This document shows positions 37,858 through 46,803 of a stretch of 64,000 bases of DNA, piece by piece. How positions within the stretch are numbered: the first letter of the stretch is position 1; each line of letters opens with the position of its first letter. The stretch covers positions 1 to 64,000 of the forward strand of contig NZ_SZPX01000007.1 in assembly GCF_005217605.1 (NCBI RefSeq), in the 5' to 3' direction. A program made the position numbers and the translations under genes. Under the pieces are notes generated by a model that saw only the letters and a list, made by a program, of their open reading frames with translations, made no database searches and had not been told where the DNA came from. This DNA is from Sulfurimonas crateris (lineage in GTDB: Bacteria; Campylobacterota; Campylobacteria; Campylobacterales; Sulfurimonadaceae).

Positions 37858-38832
37858 ATGGCAAAAAACGACTTATTGGGGGCTTCTTTATGGGACGCTT
37901 ACTCAAATAAAGTAACTACCTTGATGAACAATCCAAAACATCAAGGTGAAATTACTGAGGAGGAGGCTGCATCACACGGTAACAGATTGATCGTTGCCGA
38001 TTTTGGGGCTGAGAGCTGTGGGGATGCAGTGCGTCTTTACTGGGAAGTTGACCCAAAGACAGATGTTATCGTAAACTCTAAATTTAAAAGTTTTGGATGC
38101 GGAACGGCTATTGCGAGCTCGGATGTTATGACAGAGCTTTGTATTGGCAAAACTGTTCAAGAAGCTGTAAAGATAACAAATATCGATGTTGAGTTTGCTC
38201 TAAGAGACAACCCTGAGACTCCTGCAGTTCCGCCTCAAAAGATGCACTGTTCCGTTATGGCTTACGATGTTATTAAAAAAGCTGCAGGACTTTATCTGGG
38301 TGTTGACTCTGAGAGTTTTGAAGAGGAGATAATTGTTTGTGAGTGTGCTCGCGTCAGCTTGAAGACACTTCAAGATGTTATTAGACTAAACGACCTCACA
38401 ACGATCGAGCAGATCACAGACTATACCAAAGCGGGCGGCTTTTGTAAAAGCTGTATAAAACCGGGCGGACACGAAGAGAGAGAGTACTACTTGGTAGACA
38501 TCTTAAGAGATACGCGTCGTGAGATGGATGAAGAGAAGATGAAAGCTGCTGCAGATGCTGGCACAAAAGGTAATTTTGAATCAATGACATTGGTTCAACA
38601 GATCAAAGCGATAGATGCGGAGATAGATGAGAGCATCCGTCAGTTCTTGATCATGGACGGTGGCGATATGGAAGTAATCGACGTTAAGCCGAGTGATGAG
38701 TATATCGACGTATATATCAGATACCTTGGCGCATGTAACGGATGTGCAAGTTCTGCAACAGGAACTCTTTATGCGATCGAATCGACTCTAAAAGAGAAAC
38801 TCTCTAAAAAGATAAGAGTATTACCTATCTAA
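37858..38832 (+). CDS. nifU: NifU-type Fe-S cluster scaffold
   Basis: A 324-residue three-domain scaffold. The IscU-like N-terminal domain has its three cluster Cys in AESCGDAVRLYW, FGCGTAIASSDVM and KMHCSVM; the central permanent 2Fe-2S domain has CECARV and GGFCKSCIKPGG; the C-terminal NifU domain has GACNGCASSATGT. It accepts sulfur from NifS and hands clusters to target proteins, among them several Fe-S enzymes in this window. AAAGGAC precedes the ATG. Its stop overlaps the murB stop. Confidence 0.95.
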   Translation: MAKNDLLGASLWDAYSNKVTTLMNNPKHQGEITEEEAASHGNRLIVADFGAESCGDAVRLYWEVDPKTDVIVNSKFKSFGCGTAIASSDVMTELCIGKTVQEAVKITNIDVEFALRDNPETPAVPPQKMHCSVMAYDVIKKAAGLYLGVDSESFEEEIIVCECARVSLKTLQDVIRLNDLTTIEQITDYTKAGGFCKSCIKPGGHEEREYYLVDILRDTRREMDEEKMKAAADAGTKGNFESMTLVQQIKAIDAEIDESIRQFLIMDGGDMEVIDVKPSDEYIDVYIRYLGACNGCASSATGTLYAIESTLKEKLSKKIRVLPI

Positions 38833-38850
38833 ATCCTATTAGGATTTAGA
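38828..38850. terminator. palindrome across the nifU and murB stop codons
   Basis: TCTAAATCCT (38828-38837), ATT, AGGATTTAGA (38841-38850). A perfect 10-bp stem that includes the overlapping stop codons of the two convergent genes. Likely limits read-through both ways, but no T tract follows. Confidence 0.45.
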
Positions 38851-39656
38851 AGAGGTGAGTTCTCCCCCATATACCTTACATCTAAAACCGCGATCTCGCA
38901 CTCAAGCCAAATATTAAACTCTTTGTAGACTCTTTTTTGAGCCTCTTGTATCAAGTATATAGCTTCATCAAAAGTCCCGTTTTGCATATTTACCAAGAAG
39001 TTTGCATGCTCTAAGCTAAACTCCATGCCGCCGACTCTGTAGCCTTTGAGCCCTACGGCTTCTATAAGCCTGCCTGCATAATCACCAACGGGGTTTTTAA
39101 AACAGCTTCCCGCACTTGGGATTGAGGGCTGGTTGTCGCGCATACTCTTAAACATCAAGAGCCTCTCTCTGTCGTACCCGTGCTCCAGTAAAAATGTCGC
39201 TTCTAAGATCGGGGACCCTATGTTCGTGAACCTGTATCCATGCTTTATCTCATCTTTTTTAAACTCTTTATCGCATGTTTTTACAGAGATGAGATTATTG
39301 AATATCTCATACTCTTTGAGCCCTGCATTCATATATACCAAACCGCCTAGAGTTCCGGGAAGATGAGAGAGAAACTCAAAGTTAGCAATATCATGCTTTT
39401 TGCAAAAAGAGGCAATTTTTCCGGAGGGTGTAGCAGCTCCGATCTTAAGAGTGTCGTTCTCTATCTTGATATAGTCATATTTTTTGCTTAATTTTAAAAG
39501 AGGGGGCGGCTCTTTTCCCATCAAAATATTGTTACACGATCCGATGATATAAGAGTCTTTGTAGTTTTTGCTGCAATCTTCGAGCAGCATAACATCTAGA
39601 GTTGCGCCTATCTTAATGGAGGAGAATTTAGCGAAGTCTATTGTTTGGCTCTTCAT
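38829..39656 (-). CDS. murB: UDP-N-acetylenolpyruvoylglucosamine reductase (short form)
   Basis: A 275-residue flavoenzyme making UDP-MurNAc for peptidoglycan. FAD-domain motifs SSIKIGATLDVML, IIGSCNNILMG, LSHLPGTLGGLVYMNAGL and SIPSAGSCFKNPVGDYAGRLIEAVGLKG are visible. It is shorter than E. coli MurB, as in Helicobacter and Campylobacter, and starts on the base where fliQ ends. Confidence 0.93.
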   Translation of the reverse strand: MKSQTIDFAKFSSIKIGATLDVMLLEDCSKNYKDSYIIGSCNNILMGKEPPPLLKLSKKYDYIKIENDTLKIGAATPSGKIASFCKKHDIANFEFLSHLPGTLGGLVYMNAGLKEYEIFNNLISVKTCDKEFKKDEIKHGYRFTNIGSPILEATFLLEHGYDRERLLMFKSMRDNQPSIPSAGSCFKNPVGDYAGRLIEAVGLKGYRVGGMEFSLEHANFLVNMQNGTFDEAIYLIQEAQKRVYKEFNIWLECEIAVLDVRYMGENSPLLNPNRI

Positions 39657-39922
39657 TACTCTATAAAATCTGGGATCATATTAAAGATGTTCAAAGAGAA
39701 GTCGGTCATCGCATTTAGCATCCAAGGCATAGTTAAAATGACGACAATAACAACGCCTATGATCTTTGGAATAAAGCTCAGTGTCATCTCATTGATCTGT
39801 GTAGTAGCCTGAAATATACTTACGGCAAGACCTATAAACATACCCACTAAAAGACCCGGAAGTGCAAGAAGGAGTGCTATTTTAAAGGTCTCGATTCCAA
39901 GCGATACTAGTTTTGCTTCCAT
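39656..39922 (-). CDS. fliQ: flagellar export apparatus protein FliQ
   Basis: An 88-residue inner membrane protein with two hydrophobic segments (about 12-38 and 50-75) and the FliQ pattern LLALPGLLVGMFIGLAVSIF, QATTQINEMTLSFIPKI. It is part of the core type III export gate of the flagellum (FliPQR). Coupled to mqnD upstream and murB downstream by single-base junctions; the murB-fliQ linkage is also seen in Helicobacter pylori. Implies motility; other flagellar genes lie elsewhere. Confidence 0.95.
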   Translation of the reverse strand: MEAKLVSLGIETFKIALLLALPGLLVGMFIGLAVSIFQATTQINEMTLSFIPKIIGVVIVVILTMPWMLNAMTDFSLNIFNMIPDFIE

Positions 39923-40785
39923 TATGAGTTTCTTAAGTCTTTGTACTCTGTCGGTATCATAAAATCTTGGGCTTTTACCTCTGTGTCGTAGAAACCGTGC
40001 TTGTAGCCGATCTCAAAAAGTTTGTTGATCGCTCTGTATTGCAGTTCGCTAAGTGCAATAGAGTTGTCGTTTGCATAAAGTTCAAGATATTTATCTAAAG
40101 TCGGAGCATCTATGCGTACAAGATCTCTCTCTAGAAGCATCTCAGAGAGCTTATATTTGTTATCGCGCGCTACATGTACCGCTTTTGTTAAAGTTGCTTC
40201 ATACTCTATGGCTCTGTTAAGCGGGATTGAGCGACTGATTGCCATTCCGCCAAGAGGCAGGGGAAGCTCATCTCCTGCGAGCTCTTGCCAGATATCCCAC
40301 ATCTCTCTCTCAACTTCAAGCTCGTCGTTGTAGGTCAAAATACTCTCATGGATCAGCACACCCGCATCCACTTTCTCATCAAGAACAGCCTGCTCGATCT
40401 CCAAAAAGTTCATATAAGTCACTCTTGCATCGGGATAGGCTATGCGAAAAAGCATAGCGTTTGTCGTGTGTTCTCCGCTAAGTGCCACTTTAAAGTTACG
40501 TTTGAGCTTAACGCCTCTTTTTTTTATGACCTTCGGTCCGTACCCCTCTCCAAAGCTCACGGCAGTTCTTAGAAGAGCGTAGTCTTCTCTAATATGGGGG
40601 TATAGCCCAAAGCTTATAGCGACTATCTCGTAAACACCGTTTAGAGCTTTTTCGTTTAGGGTCTGAATATCTTCGGCAATATTCTCAAACTTTACACCAT
40701 CCATATCTACCCAGCCGAATTTAATAGCATAGTACATAAATACGTCGTCAGCGTCAGGGGAGTGTGCAATAAGAGTTTTTTTCAA
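39922..40785 (-). CDS. mqnD: MqnD family 1,4-dihydroxy-6-naphthoate synthase
   Basis: A 287-residue protein of the futalosine menaquinone pathway, which releases dihydroxynaphthoate from cyclic dehypoxanthine futalosine. Recognised from LIAHSPDADDVFMYYAIKFG, DIQTLNEKALNGVYEIVAIS, the GEGYGPKVI segment and the DAGVLIHE and LPLPLGGMAISR motifs. The pathway is the normal one in Campylobacterota. ATG 40785 begins the family-typical N-terminus. Confidence 0.9.
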   Translation of the reverse strand: MKKTLIAHSPDADDVFMYYAIKFGWVDMDGVKFENIAEDIQTLNEKALNGVYEIVAISFGLYPHIREDYALLRTAVSFGEGYGPKVIKKRGVKLKRNFKVALSGEHTTNAMLFRIAYPDARVTYMNFLEIEQAVLDEKVDAGVLIHESILTYNDELEVEREMWDIWQELAGDELPLPLGGMAISRSIPLNRAIEYEATLTKAVHVARDNKYKLSEMLLERDLVRIDAPTLDKYLELYANDNSIALSELQYRAINKLFEIGYKHGFYDTEVKAQDFMIPTEYKDLRNS

Positions 40786-40957
40786 ATTAGTCGCCTATCT
40801 ACTTAAAAATATAAACTATATTTTAACCAAATAAGGATAAAATCCCACTAATTTTATATGGAATCTTCATATAAAAATATGACAATTTGCAATATTTTAA
40901 AATAAAAATTAAAAGTTGTCATACAATAAGTCTAAATTTAATATAAGAGAGCCAAAG

Positions 40958-41995
40958 ATGGACGCAAATAAACAAAAATCATTAGACTTAGCTATGAAAC
41001 AGATTGATAAGGCATTCGGCAAGGGTGCGCTTATGAGACTAGGCGATAAAGAGATAATGCCGATTGAGTCGATTAGTACAGGCTCTCTGGGACTTGACCT
41101 TGCACTCGGTATTGGCGGTGTTCCACAGGGAAGAGTTGTCGAGATATATGGACCTGAGAGTTCAGGTAAAACGACGCTGGCACTTCAAATAACGGCAGAG
41201 TGCCAGAAAAAAGGCGGAGTATGTGCATTTATTGACGCAGAACACGCACTTGATGTCGGGTATGCTAAAAATCTTGGTGTCGATGTGGACAATCTTCTTG
41301 TCTCTCAACCCGATTACGGTGAGCAAGCCTTGGATATTGTTGAAACCATTGCTAGAAGCGGTGCGATAGATCTGATAGTTATCGACTCGGTCGCGGCTCT
41401 TACTCCAAAGTCTGAGATCGAGGGTGAGATGTCAGATCAAAATGTCGGTGTTCAGGCACGTCTTATGTCAAAAGCACTTAGAAAGCTGACGGGTATTTTA
41501 CATAAGATGAACTGTACAGTTATATTTATTAATCAGATCCGTATGAAAATAGGTATGATGGGATATGGCTCTCCAGAGACGACAACAGGCGGAAATGCGC
41601 TTAAGTTCTACGCGTCTGTAAGAATAGACGTAAGACGTATAGCATCTCTAAAGCAGGGTGAGAGCCAGATAGGAAATCGTGTTAAAGCCAAGGTTATAAA
41701 AAACAAAGTAGCACCTCCGTTTCGTCAGGCAGAGTTTGATATAATGTTCGGCGAAGGAATCTCTAAAGAGGGCGAGCTTGTCGATTACGGCGTAAAGCTC
41801 GATATAATCGATAAAAGCGGCGCTTGGTTCTCTTACGGAGAGACAAAACTGGGTCAGGGACGTGAAAATGTCAAAGCCAAGTTTATAGAAGACCCTGAAT
41901 TGGCTCGTGAAGTCGAAGAGAAGATAAAAACAGCCATGGGGATAAACTCTCTGATGGCGATGGATGCTCTAGAGATAGAAGACACTGACCTCTAG
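40958..41995 (+). CDS. recA: recombinase RecA
   Basis: A 345-residue DNA strand-exchange ATPase. Walker [14 protein letters not shown], the [15 protein letters not shown] segment, Walker [16 protein letters not shown] and the DNA-binding loop [13 protein letters not shown] are intact. I choose ATG 40958 ([12 protein letters not shown]), preceded by GAGAG; an upstream TTG at 40916 adds unrelated residues. It starts the recA-eno-FtsB-like-AMIN run known from Helicobacter pylori. Confidence 0.98.
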   Translation: MDANKQKSLDLAMKQIDKAFGKGALMRLGDKEIMPIESISTGSLGLDLALGIGGVPQGRVVEIYGPESSGKTTLALQITAECQKKGGVCAFIDAEHALDVGYAKNLGVDVDNLLVSQPDYGEQALDIVETIARSGAIDLIVIDSVAALTPKSEIEGEMSDQNVGVQARLMSKALRKLTGILHKMNCTVIFINQIRMKIGMMGYGSPETTTGGNALKFYASVRIDVRRIASLKQGESQIGNRVKAKVIKNKVAPPFRQAEFDIMFGEGISKEGELVDYGVKLDIIDKSGAWFSYGETKLGQGRENVKAKFIEDPELAREVEEKIKTAMGINSLMAMDALEIEDTDL

Positions 41996-42046
41996 AGATC
42001 AGCGCAAATTAAAATTAAATTAAATGTACAAAGAGGTAGATAGATA

Positions 42047-43312
42047 ATGTTTATAGATAATATTAGTGCAATAGAGGTGATGGACTCACGCGGAAATCCT
42101 ACGGTAAAAGCAACAGTAGAGCTTAGTGACGGCACAAAAGCGAGTGCGATCGTGCCTTCAGGTGCAAGTACGGGTAAGCGTGAGGCATTAGAGCTTCGTG
42201 ATGGCGGCAGCAGATATATGGGCAAAGGCGTTTTAAAGGCTGTTGAGAATGTCAACAGCCAGATAGCGGATGTTCTTATTGGACTTTCTCCGTTTAATCA
42301 GGCAATAATCGATGCTACAATGAAAGAGCTTGATGGAACCCAGAACTATGGCAATCTAGGTGCTAATGCGGTTCTTGGTGTCTCTATGGCTGTGGCACGC
42401 GCTGCTGCAAAAAGCTTAGGCGTTCCACTTTATCGTTATCTTGGCGGAGCTAACGCTATGGTTATGCCTACTCCGATGCTAAATATTATCAATGGCGGCT
42501 CACACGCAGACAACTCTGTAGATTTTCAAGAGTATATGATCATGCCTGTCGGTTTTGAAGATTTTGCAACTTCACTTCAAGCCAGCGCAGAGGTCTATCA
42601 CAATCTAAAAGCTATTTTAAAATCTAAAAAACACAATACGGCTCTTGGAGACGAGGGTGGTTTTGCTCCTGATCTAAGCTCAAATGAAGAGCCTATTCAG
42701 ATCATTATGGAAGCGATAGAAAAAGCAGGATACAAAGCGGGAGAGCAGATGGCGATCGCTCTTGATGTTGCAGCGAGCGAACTTGTTGCAGAGGGCGGTT
42801 ATAGACTAGATAGTGAAAACAGAACAGTCACCTCTGAAGAGCTTGTTGATTACTATGTTGACCTGTGTTCAAAATATCCGATCGTATCAATTGAAGACGG
42901 TCTAAGCGAAGATGATTGGGACGGCTGGAAAATATTGACTGAGAAATTGGGCGATAAAGTACAACTTGTCGGCGATGATCTGTTTGTGACAAACGCTAAC
43001 ATTCTAAATGAGGGAATCCAAAAGGGTATCGCAAACTCTATTCTTATTAAACCAAATCAGATCGGCTCGGTCAGTGAGACTATGCTTACGGTTCGTCTTG
43101 CTCAAAGAAACGGTTACAAGTGTGTTATGAGTCACCGTTCTGGTGAGAGCGAAGATGCTTTCATTGCAGATTTTGCCGTTGCACTAAACTGCGGTGAGAT
43201 AAAAACAGGATCTACTGCGCGTGGTGAGAGAACTGCTAAATATAACCGTCTTTTAGAGATAGAGAATGAAGTGGCTTACGGCGAGTATTTAGGTTCACAA
43301 CTTTTTAAATAA
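42047..43312 (+). CDS. eno: enolase
   Basis: A 421-residue glycolytic and gluconeogenic enzyme converting 2-phosphoglycerate to phosphoenolpyruvate, also part of RNA degradosomes in some bacteria. Motifs: [68 protein letters not shown] and SHRSGESED. Length normal. AAGAGG precedes the ATG. 51 bases after recA. Confidence 0.98.
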   Translation: MFIDNISAIEVMDSRGNPTVKATVELSDGTKASAIVPSGASTGKREALELRDGGSRYMGKGVLKAVENVNSQIADVLIGLSPFNQAIIDATMKELDGTQNYGNLGANAVLGVSMAVARAAAKSLGVPLYRYLGGANAMVMPTPMLNIINGGSHADNSVDFQEYMIMPVGFEDFATSLQASAEVYHNLKAILKSKKHNTALGDEGGFAPDLSSNEEPIQIIMEAIEKAGYKAGEQMAIALDVAASELVAEGGYRLDSENRTVTSEELVDYYVDLCSKYPIVSIEDGLSEDDWDGWKILTEKLGDKVQLVGDDLFVTNANILNEGIQKGIANSILIKPNQIGSVSETMLTVRLAQRNGYKCVMSHRSGESEDAFIADFAVALNCGEIKTGSTARGERTAKYNRLLEIENEVAYGEYLGSQLFK

Positions 43313-43321
43313 GAACTTTTA

Positions 43322-43600
43322 ATGAGAGATGAAGAGCTTTATGAGGGGATAGACGATACGCAAAGTCTTACACAAAAATATCTAGGTCTATCCTTAACAA
43401 AGTTCTTAATGCTTCTAATAGTTGTTTTGGCAAGCGGAGTATATATCGGCATACTTCTGTATGGAACCAATTCATTAGAAGTCCTGCTTGGCCTTCAAGA
43501 TTATGAGGAGTATCTGCAAAGTGAGATCAACAGACTAAGAACACAAAATGCAGAGCTTCAAAAAGAGTATTTTGAATTAAAAGAGATTTCTGCGAAATAG
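43322..43600 (+). CDS. FtsB/DivIC-like septum protein
   Basis: A 92-residue bitopic membrane protein: short cytoplasmic N-terminus, one membrane segment (about 26-48), then a coiled coil (YLQSEINRLRTQNAELQKEY). The topology and position after eno match the DivIC/FtsB-type protein of Helicobacter (HP0155 locus), which helps link early and late division proteins. Sequence similarity is low in this family, so the call relies on architecture and synteny. It starts 9 bases after eno. Confidence 0.75.
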   Translation: MRDEELYEGIDDTQSLTQKYLGLSLTKFLMLLIVVLASGVYIGILLYGTNSLEVLLGLQDYEEYLQSEINRLRTQNAELQKEYFELKEISAK

Positions 43601-43614
43601 CTCTTAATCTTGAT

Positions 43615-43620
43615 ATAATA
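43615..43620 (+). promoter_or_regulatory. -10 element upstream of repeat A2 and the AMIN gene
   Basis: TTGATATAAT (43611-43620), identical to the elements before ccoG and the YeiH-type gene. Transcription would begin about 43627, so repeat A2 would make up nearly the entire ~115-base leader of the AMIN gene. Confidence 0.6.
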
Positions 43621-43625
43621 CACCA

Positions 43626-43725
43626 TAGAAATCTCAAAAAACTTGTTTTTTTGTAGCTTTAGAGGGTTGTAGGGACCTTAAGTCCCTGCCACTAAAACGG
43701 ACGAGTTCGTTTTAGTGTTTAACAT
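43626..43725 (+). repeat. structured intergenic repeat, copy A2 (leader of the AMIN gene)
   Basis: Matches A1 from GAAATCTC to TTAACAT: an A-run/T-run hairpin, GTAGCTTTAG, AGGGAC-CTTA-AGTCCCT-type hairpin, and CACTAAAACG-GACGAGTT-CGTTTTAGTG (43690-43717), identical to A1 over the last hairpin. The outer 14-bp inverted repeat of A1 is not present. It lies between a TATAAT promoter and the start codon. Confidence 0.85.
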
Positions 43726-43741
43726 AATGGAAGGGGTTACT

Positions 43742-44398
43742 TTGATTAGAGTTCTGCTTATATCTTCTTTGATCTTTTTGTCTCTTGGGGCTAGAGAAAA
43801 TCCTTTCTTTCCCTCTGATGGTGAGAGAGATATACTAATAACTTCAAATGAAGAGAGTGATACACAGCCTCTTAAAAGAGCCGCTATAACTCTTCCATCT
43901 CAAGCAAGAGTACTTCAAAAAGTAACCATAGAGTTCAAAAATCTTGACGGCTCAGTAGAGAGTAAAAGTATAGAACTGAGTAATAAGGTTGACTGGCATA
44001 TTCCTATTTTTATTACTCAGAGCTATGCCCAGCAAGAAAATTCAACTCAGCTACAGGCAGTGCAGCAGGTTCAAAAAAGTGTTCCAAAAAAAGAGAGTTA
44101 TAAAAATATAGCCTCTATAGAATATCTCTCACTTCTCTCATATCAAAAGAGTTTAAAACTAGTAACTAAAGATAGAGCACTCAGAAACTTTATGCTTGTA
44201 AATCCGCATAGATTGGTTATTGATTTTAAAAGAGATAGCAATATGAAAAGTTATGTTAAAAAAATCCCCAACTCTATATTTAAAGAGGTTAGGATAGGAA
44301 ATCATGACGGTTACTACAGAGCAGTTATAGAGTTGGACGGACTTTATAGATACGGCTTTAAAAAGATTGCTGAGGGGTATCTTATAGAGTTAAAATAA
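43742..44398 (+). CDS. AMIN domain exported protein
   Basis: A 218-residue exported protein. N-terminal signal peptide (IRVLLISSLIFLSLGA), a linker with a Gln-rich stretch, and a C-terminal AMIN domain (SLKLVTKDRALRNFMLVNPH, RLVIDFKRDS, FKEVRIGNHDGYYRAVIELD), which binds peptidoglycan or septal machinery. TTG 43742 is chosen: AAGGGG stands 5 bases before it and the signal peptide starts there. The GTG at 43715 lies within repeat A2. Same place as the AMIN gene (HP0156) in Helicobacter pylori. Confidence 0.8.
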   Translation: MIRVLLISSLIFLSLGARENPFFPSDGERDILITSNEESDTQPLKRAAITLPSQARVLQKVTIEFKNLDGSVESKSIELSNKVDWHIPIFITQSYAQQENSTQLQAVQQVQKSVPKKESYKNIASIEYLSLLSYQKSLKLVTKDRALRNFMLVNPHRLVIDFKRDSNMKSYVKKIPNSIFKEVRIGNHDGYYRAVIELDGLYRYGFKKIAEGYLIELK

Positions 44399-44401
44399 GT
44401 T

Positions 44402-46228
44402 TTAAAAGTAGAAATTTAGATAGACTCTTAAATTATCCTCTTTGTTATTCATCTCTCTCTTGCCTCTCTCTTTATAGTCATATTTAAACTTTAGTTGAGT
44501 GTTTTGCGAAACTCTAAAGCTTTGTGAGATAGATAGAATGTTCTGCTCCTCCCCGTTGTCATACCATCTTCTAATAGCCTCAATATTACTGCTCATAGAG
44601 CTGTATTTGTCAAGCACCATACCTATAGAGCCGCCTATCGCAGATTTAGAGTCTCCATCCAGATAAAAGAGCGGATCAGCCATTATATAAGTATATCCAA
44701 GCTTATTACCCCAGCTTAGCCCCACACCTACGGTTCCCATGAAATTAGCGCTTGAGTCAAGTGAGTTTCTGTCCCATCCAAACTTTGTTCTCCAAGAGAG
44801 ATTGTCAAAAAAGTGAGATCTTTGTGCAAGAGAGACGATGGATAGAATAGTTGCATCTTCAACCTCTAAGTCACTGTCCCTATAAGAGAGTTCAAGATTT
44901 AAAAACTCTATCTGTGTCCCTCTTAAAAAGCCGTAGTTGCTGTCCTCTAAGTCATGATATGCAGGGCGAATACCCAAAAAACCTATAGAGTCGCCATCTC
45001 TTGAACCACCGCCAATGGATGCTCTTATTGCGCGGTGGCTATCTATTGGGTTTGGTGGAGTTTTTATATCAAGCTTATCTCCCTGCCCAAGAGAAGCTCT
45101 AGCTTTTGAGAATTCATGAAAGAGCTCTAGGTACCTCTCCTTTTCTATTTTACTTTTGCTGAATTTATACTCAAGCAGCTCTATAGAAGCCTCTAAAATA
45201 TACATTTTTTGCTGTTTTTGGATATCACCGCTTCTCAAAACTTCATCGATCGAGATAGTAGAATCGACAAGCTCAAGAGGAAGATGAATATTTTCTTTCT
45301 CTATAAGTTCCTCATATTTTAAAAGAGTGGTTCTTTTTGAAGGTCTGAAAAATTTATCTTCTATAATCTTTTCGAGTTTTGAGGCATGTGCAGTCTCAAG
45401 AGGGATAACCTGATAGTTAAAGTACTCTCTAAGATGCAGGGTTGGTCTAGCGACCTCCATGAACCAGAGCATATTGTATGAGCAGTTTTCCGTAAAGAAG
45501 TAGTAGTAAGAGTGTGTTTCGTTAAGCTCCCAGATATGCTCTATCATTCTTCGCGTCTCATCTTCGCTAAAATCAAGATCATACTCCCAGATATCCCTCT
45601 GCTCACTGTCTCTATACTCTTTTAGTTTGTCATAGTATGGAAGCAGCGAGTATCTTCCAAAGTATCCTCCAAATAGCCCTTTGATCGCAAAAAGCACCGC
45701 ATTTTCTTCATCAGGATTTGCATCTGCGGCATAATTTACGGCATAAGATAGAAGTTTGGAGTTGTATGCAGAGTTGATGCGTAAAAAAGTGTGCCCAAAC
45801 ATGGAGGCAGGAGAGTTTATGTGGGCTGATGGAAAAACCAGAGTTACAGATTTTGGCTTAAGTCTTTTAACAATAGAGTCATATTTTTCGCATTTTACTT
45901 CAGGAAACTCTTCAATTGAGAGCTGCTCCTTGAGCCAAGCTTTTCTTGCCGGAAAGCGGCATGCGGTTGCGTTGTCATCAAAAGTTGTTTCGTTTAATAA
46001 TGCATCAATAGTAGCATCAAGCTCATCTTGCGCACTTGTTTTACCATCTGATGATAAAAAGAATCGCTCATCGTCTATCTCACTTACACCATCGTTCATA
46101 TGCAGCAGGAGGTTCCAGTATCTTGAGTCCGATAGATTTAGTTCTTGCGCTTTTTGTTTGTATTGGTACGAAGAGGCGTTTAAAATAGAGACAAAAAGGG
46201 TAAGGGTTAAAAATAGTCTGTTTAAAAT
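44402..46228 (-). CDS. DUF4105 outer membrane-associated protein, probable ATT start
   Basis: A 608-residue exported protein. After a signal peptide, the DUF4105 (Lnb-type periplasmic) domain spans about 40-340: YWNLLLHMNDGVSE, RFFLSSDGK, TLVFPSAHINSPASMFGHTF (family His/Ser), YSLLPYYDKLKEYRDSEQRD, YYYFFTENCSYNMLWF. The C-terminal 200 residues look like an outer membrane barrel ending in YLNFYF. The frame is open well before the first ATG (46099), and those upstream codons encode family-type sequence and the signal peptide, with no ATG, GTG or TTG. ATT 46228, 7 bases after AGGA, is the best start. Function unknown. Confidence 0.75.
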   Translation of the reverse strand: MLNRLFLTLTLFVSILNASSYQYKQKAQELNLSDSRYWNLLLHMNDGVSEIDDERFFLSSDGKTSAQDELDATIDALLNETTFDDNATACRFPARKAWLKEQLSIEEFPEVKCEKYDSIVKRLKPKSVTLVFPSAHINSPASMFGHTFLRINSAYNSKLLSYAVNYAADANPDEENAVLFAIKGLFGGYFGRYSLLPYYDKLKEYRDSEQRDIWEYDLDFSEDETRRMIEHIWELNETHSYYYFFTENCSYNMLWFMEVARPTLHLREYFNYQVIPLETAHASKLEKIIEDKFFRPSKRTTLLKYEELIEKENIHLPLELVDSTISIDEVLRSGDIQKQQKMYILEASIELLEYKFSKSKIEKERYLELFHEFSKARASLGQGDKLDIKTPPNPIDSHRAIRASIGGGSRDGDSIGFLGIRPAYHDLEDSNYGFLRGTQIEFLNLELSYRDSDLEVEDATILSIVSLAQRSHFFDNLSWRTKFGWDRNSLDSSANFMGTVGVGLSWGNKLGYTYIMADPLFYLDGDSKSAIGGSIGMVLDKYSSMSSNIEAIRRWYDNGEEQNILSISQSFRVSQNTQLKFKYDYKERGKREMNNKEDNLRVYLNFYF

Positions 46229-46262
46229 AGGAGAGTCCTGAATTTGAGGTTTTGTAGAGTAG

Positions 46263-46287
46263 GATCAAACGAAAAATTCGTTTGATC
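46263..46287. terminator. hairpin between the DUF3015 and DUF4105 genes
   Basis: GATCAAACGAA (46263-46273), loop AAA, TTCGTTTGATC (46277-46287): 11-bp perfect stem. On the minus strand it lies 11 bases after the DUF3015 stop and would end that transcript; the T-rich side (TTAACTTTTTTT) is on the plus strand, so it would terminate best in the opposite direction. Confidence 0.6.
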
Positions 46288-46297
46288 TTAACTTTTT

Positions 46298-46744
46298 TTA
46301 TAGAGTTGTTGTAGAGATATTGTCAAGTACATCAGCCATTTTTACATCTTGGCTAGTGTATATCTTGTTGTAGTTCTCTTGAAGAGATGCAGAGAAAGTA
46401 GCTTTGTCAGATACTTCTAAAAGCTCTGCCAAAGTGTCAATGCTCTCGCCGTGACCGATCGCGATCTCTTTAGCAAGTTGATCCATATTTGAAGCAACAA
46501 ACTCTTCAGCTTGCTCATTCATAACGAATTGAGTTTTTTGACAACCTAAAGTTCCTGAAGTGATACCGAACGTTTGGTTACCCGAAGTACCGTTTGTTGT
46601 AGCTTGAAGAGCTAACAGTACAGCAGTAGAATCATCTTTGATAATCATAGAACCAAGACCACAACCAGTTTGAGAATTTACGCCTGCCATTGCAGATGAA
46701 CTTAGTGCTACAATTGCAGCAAGGCTAACTAGAATTTTTTTCAT
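46298..46744 (-). CDS. DUF3015 family periplasmic protein
   Basis: A 148-residue protein with a clear signal peptide (KKILVSLAAIVALSSSAMAG) and the DUF3015 pattern NSQTGCGLGSMIIKDDS, TTNGTSGNQTFGITSGTLGC, then a helical C-terminal half. The two conserved cysteines (GCG, GCQ) may form a disulfide. Function unknown. AAAGGAAG precedes the ATG. Set in a group of three minus-strand envelope genes. Confidence 0.85.
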   Translation of the reverse strand: MKKILVSLAAIVALSSSAMAGVNSQTGCGLGSMIIKDDSTAVLLALQATTNGTSGNQTFGITSGTLGCQKTQFVMNEQAEEFVASNMDQLAKEIAIGHGESIDTLAELLEVSDKATFSASLQENYNKIYTSQDVKMADVLDNISTTTL

Positions 46745-46803
46745 TGAACTTCCTTTTATTTTAAGATCGAAACAATTGTAAGATTAGTTAGCTTAACTAA
46801 AAA

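Noticed and set aside
43715-43741. GTG 43715 or ATG 43727 as start of the AMIN protein
   Set aside because: The first lies inside repeat A2 and neither has a ribosome site; TTG 43742 has AAGGGG at good spacing and starts the signal peptide.
46080-46268. A 62-codon minus-strand frame starting with ATG 46268 upstream of the DUF4105 gene
   Set aside because: Its codons do not resemble any family, while the other frame over the same stretch encodes a signal peptide and the DUF4105 N-terminus. It matters only if a sequencing indel exists.
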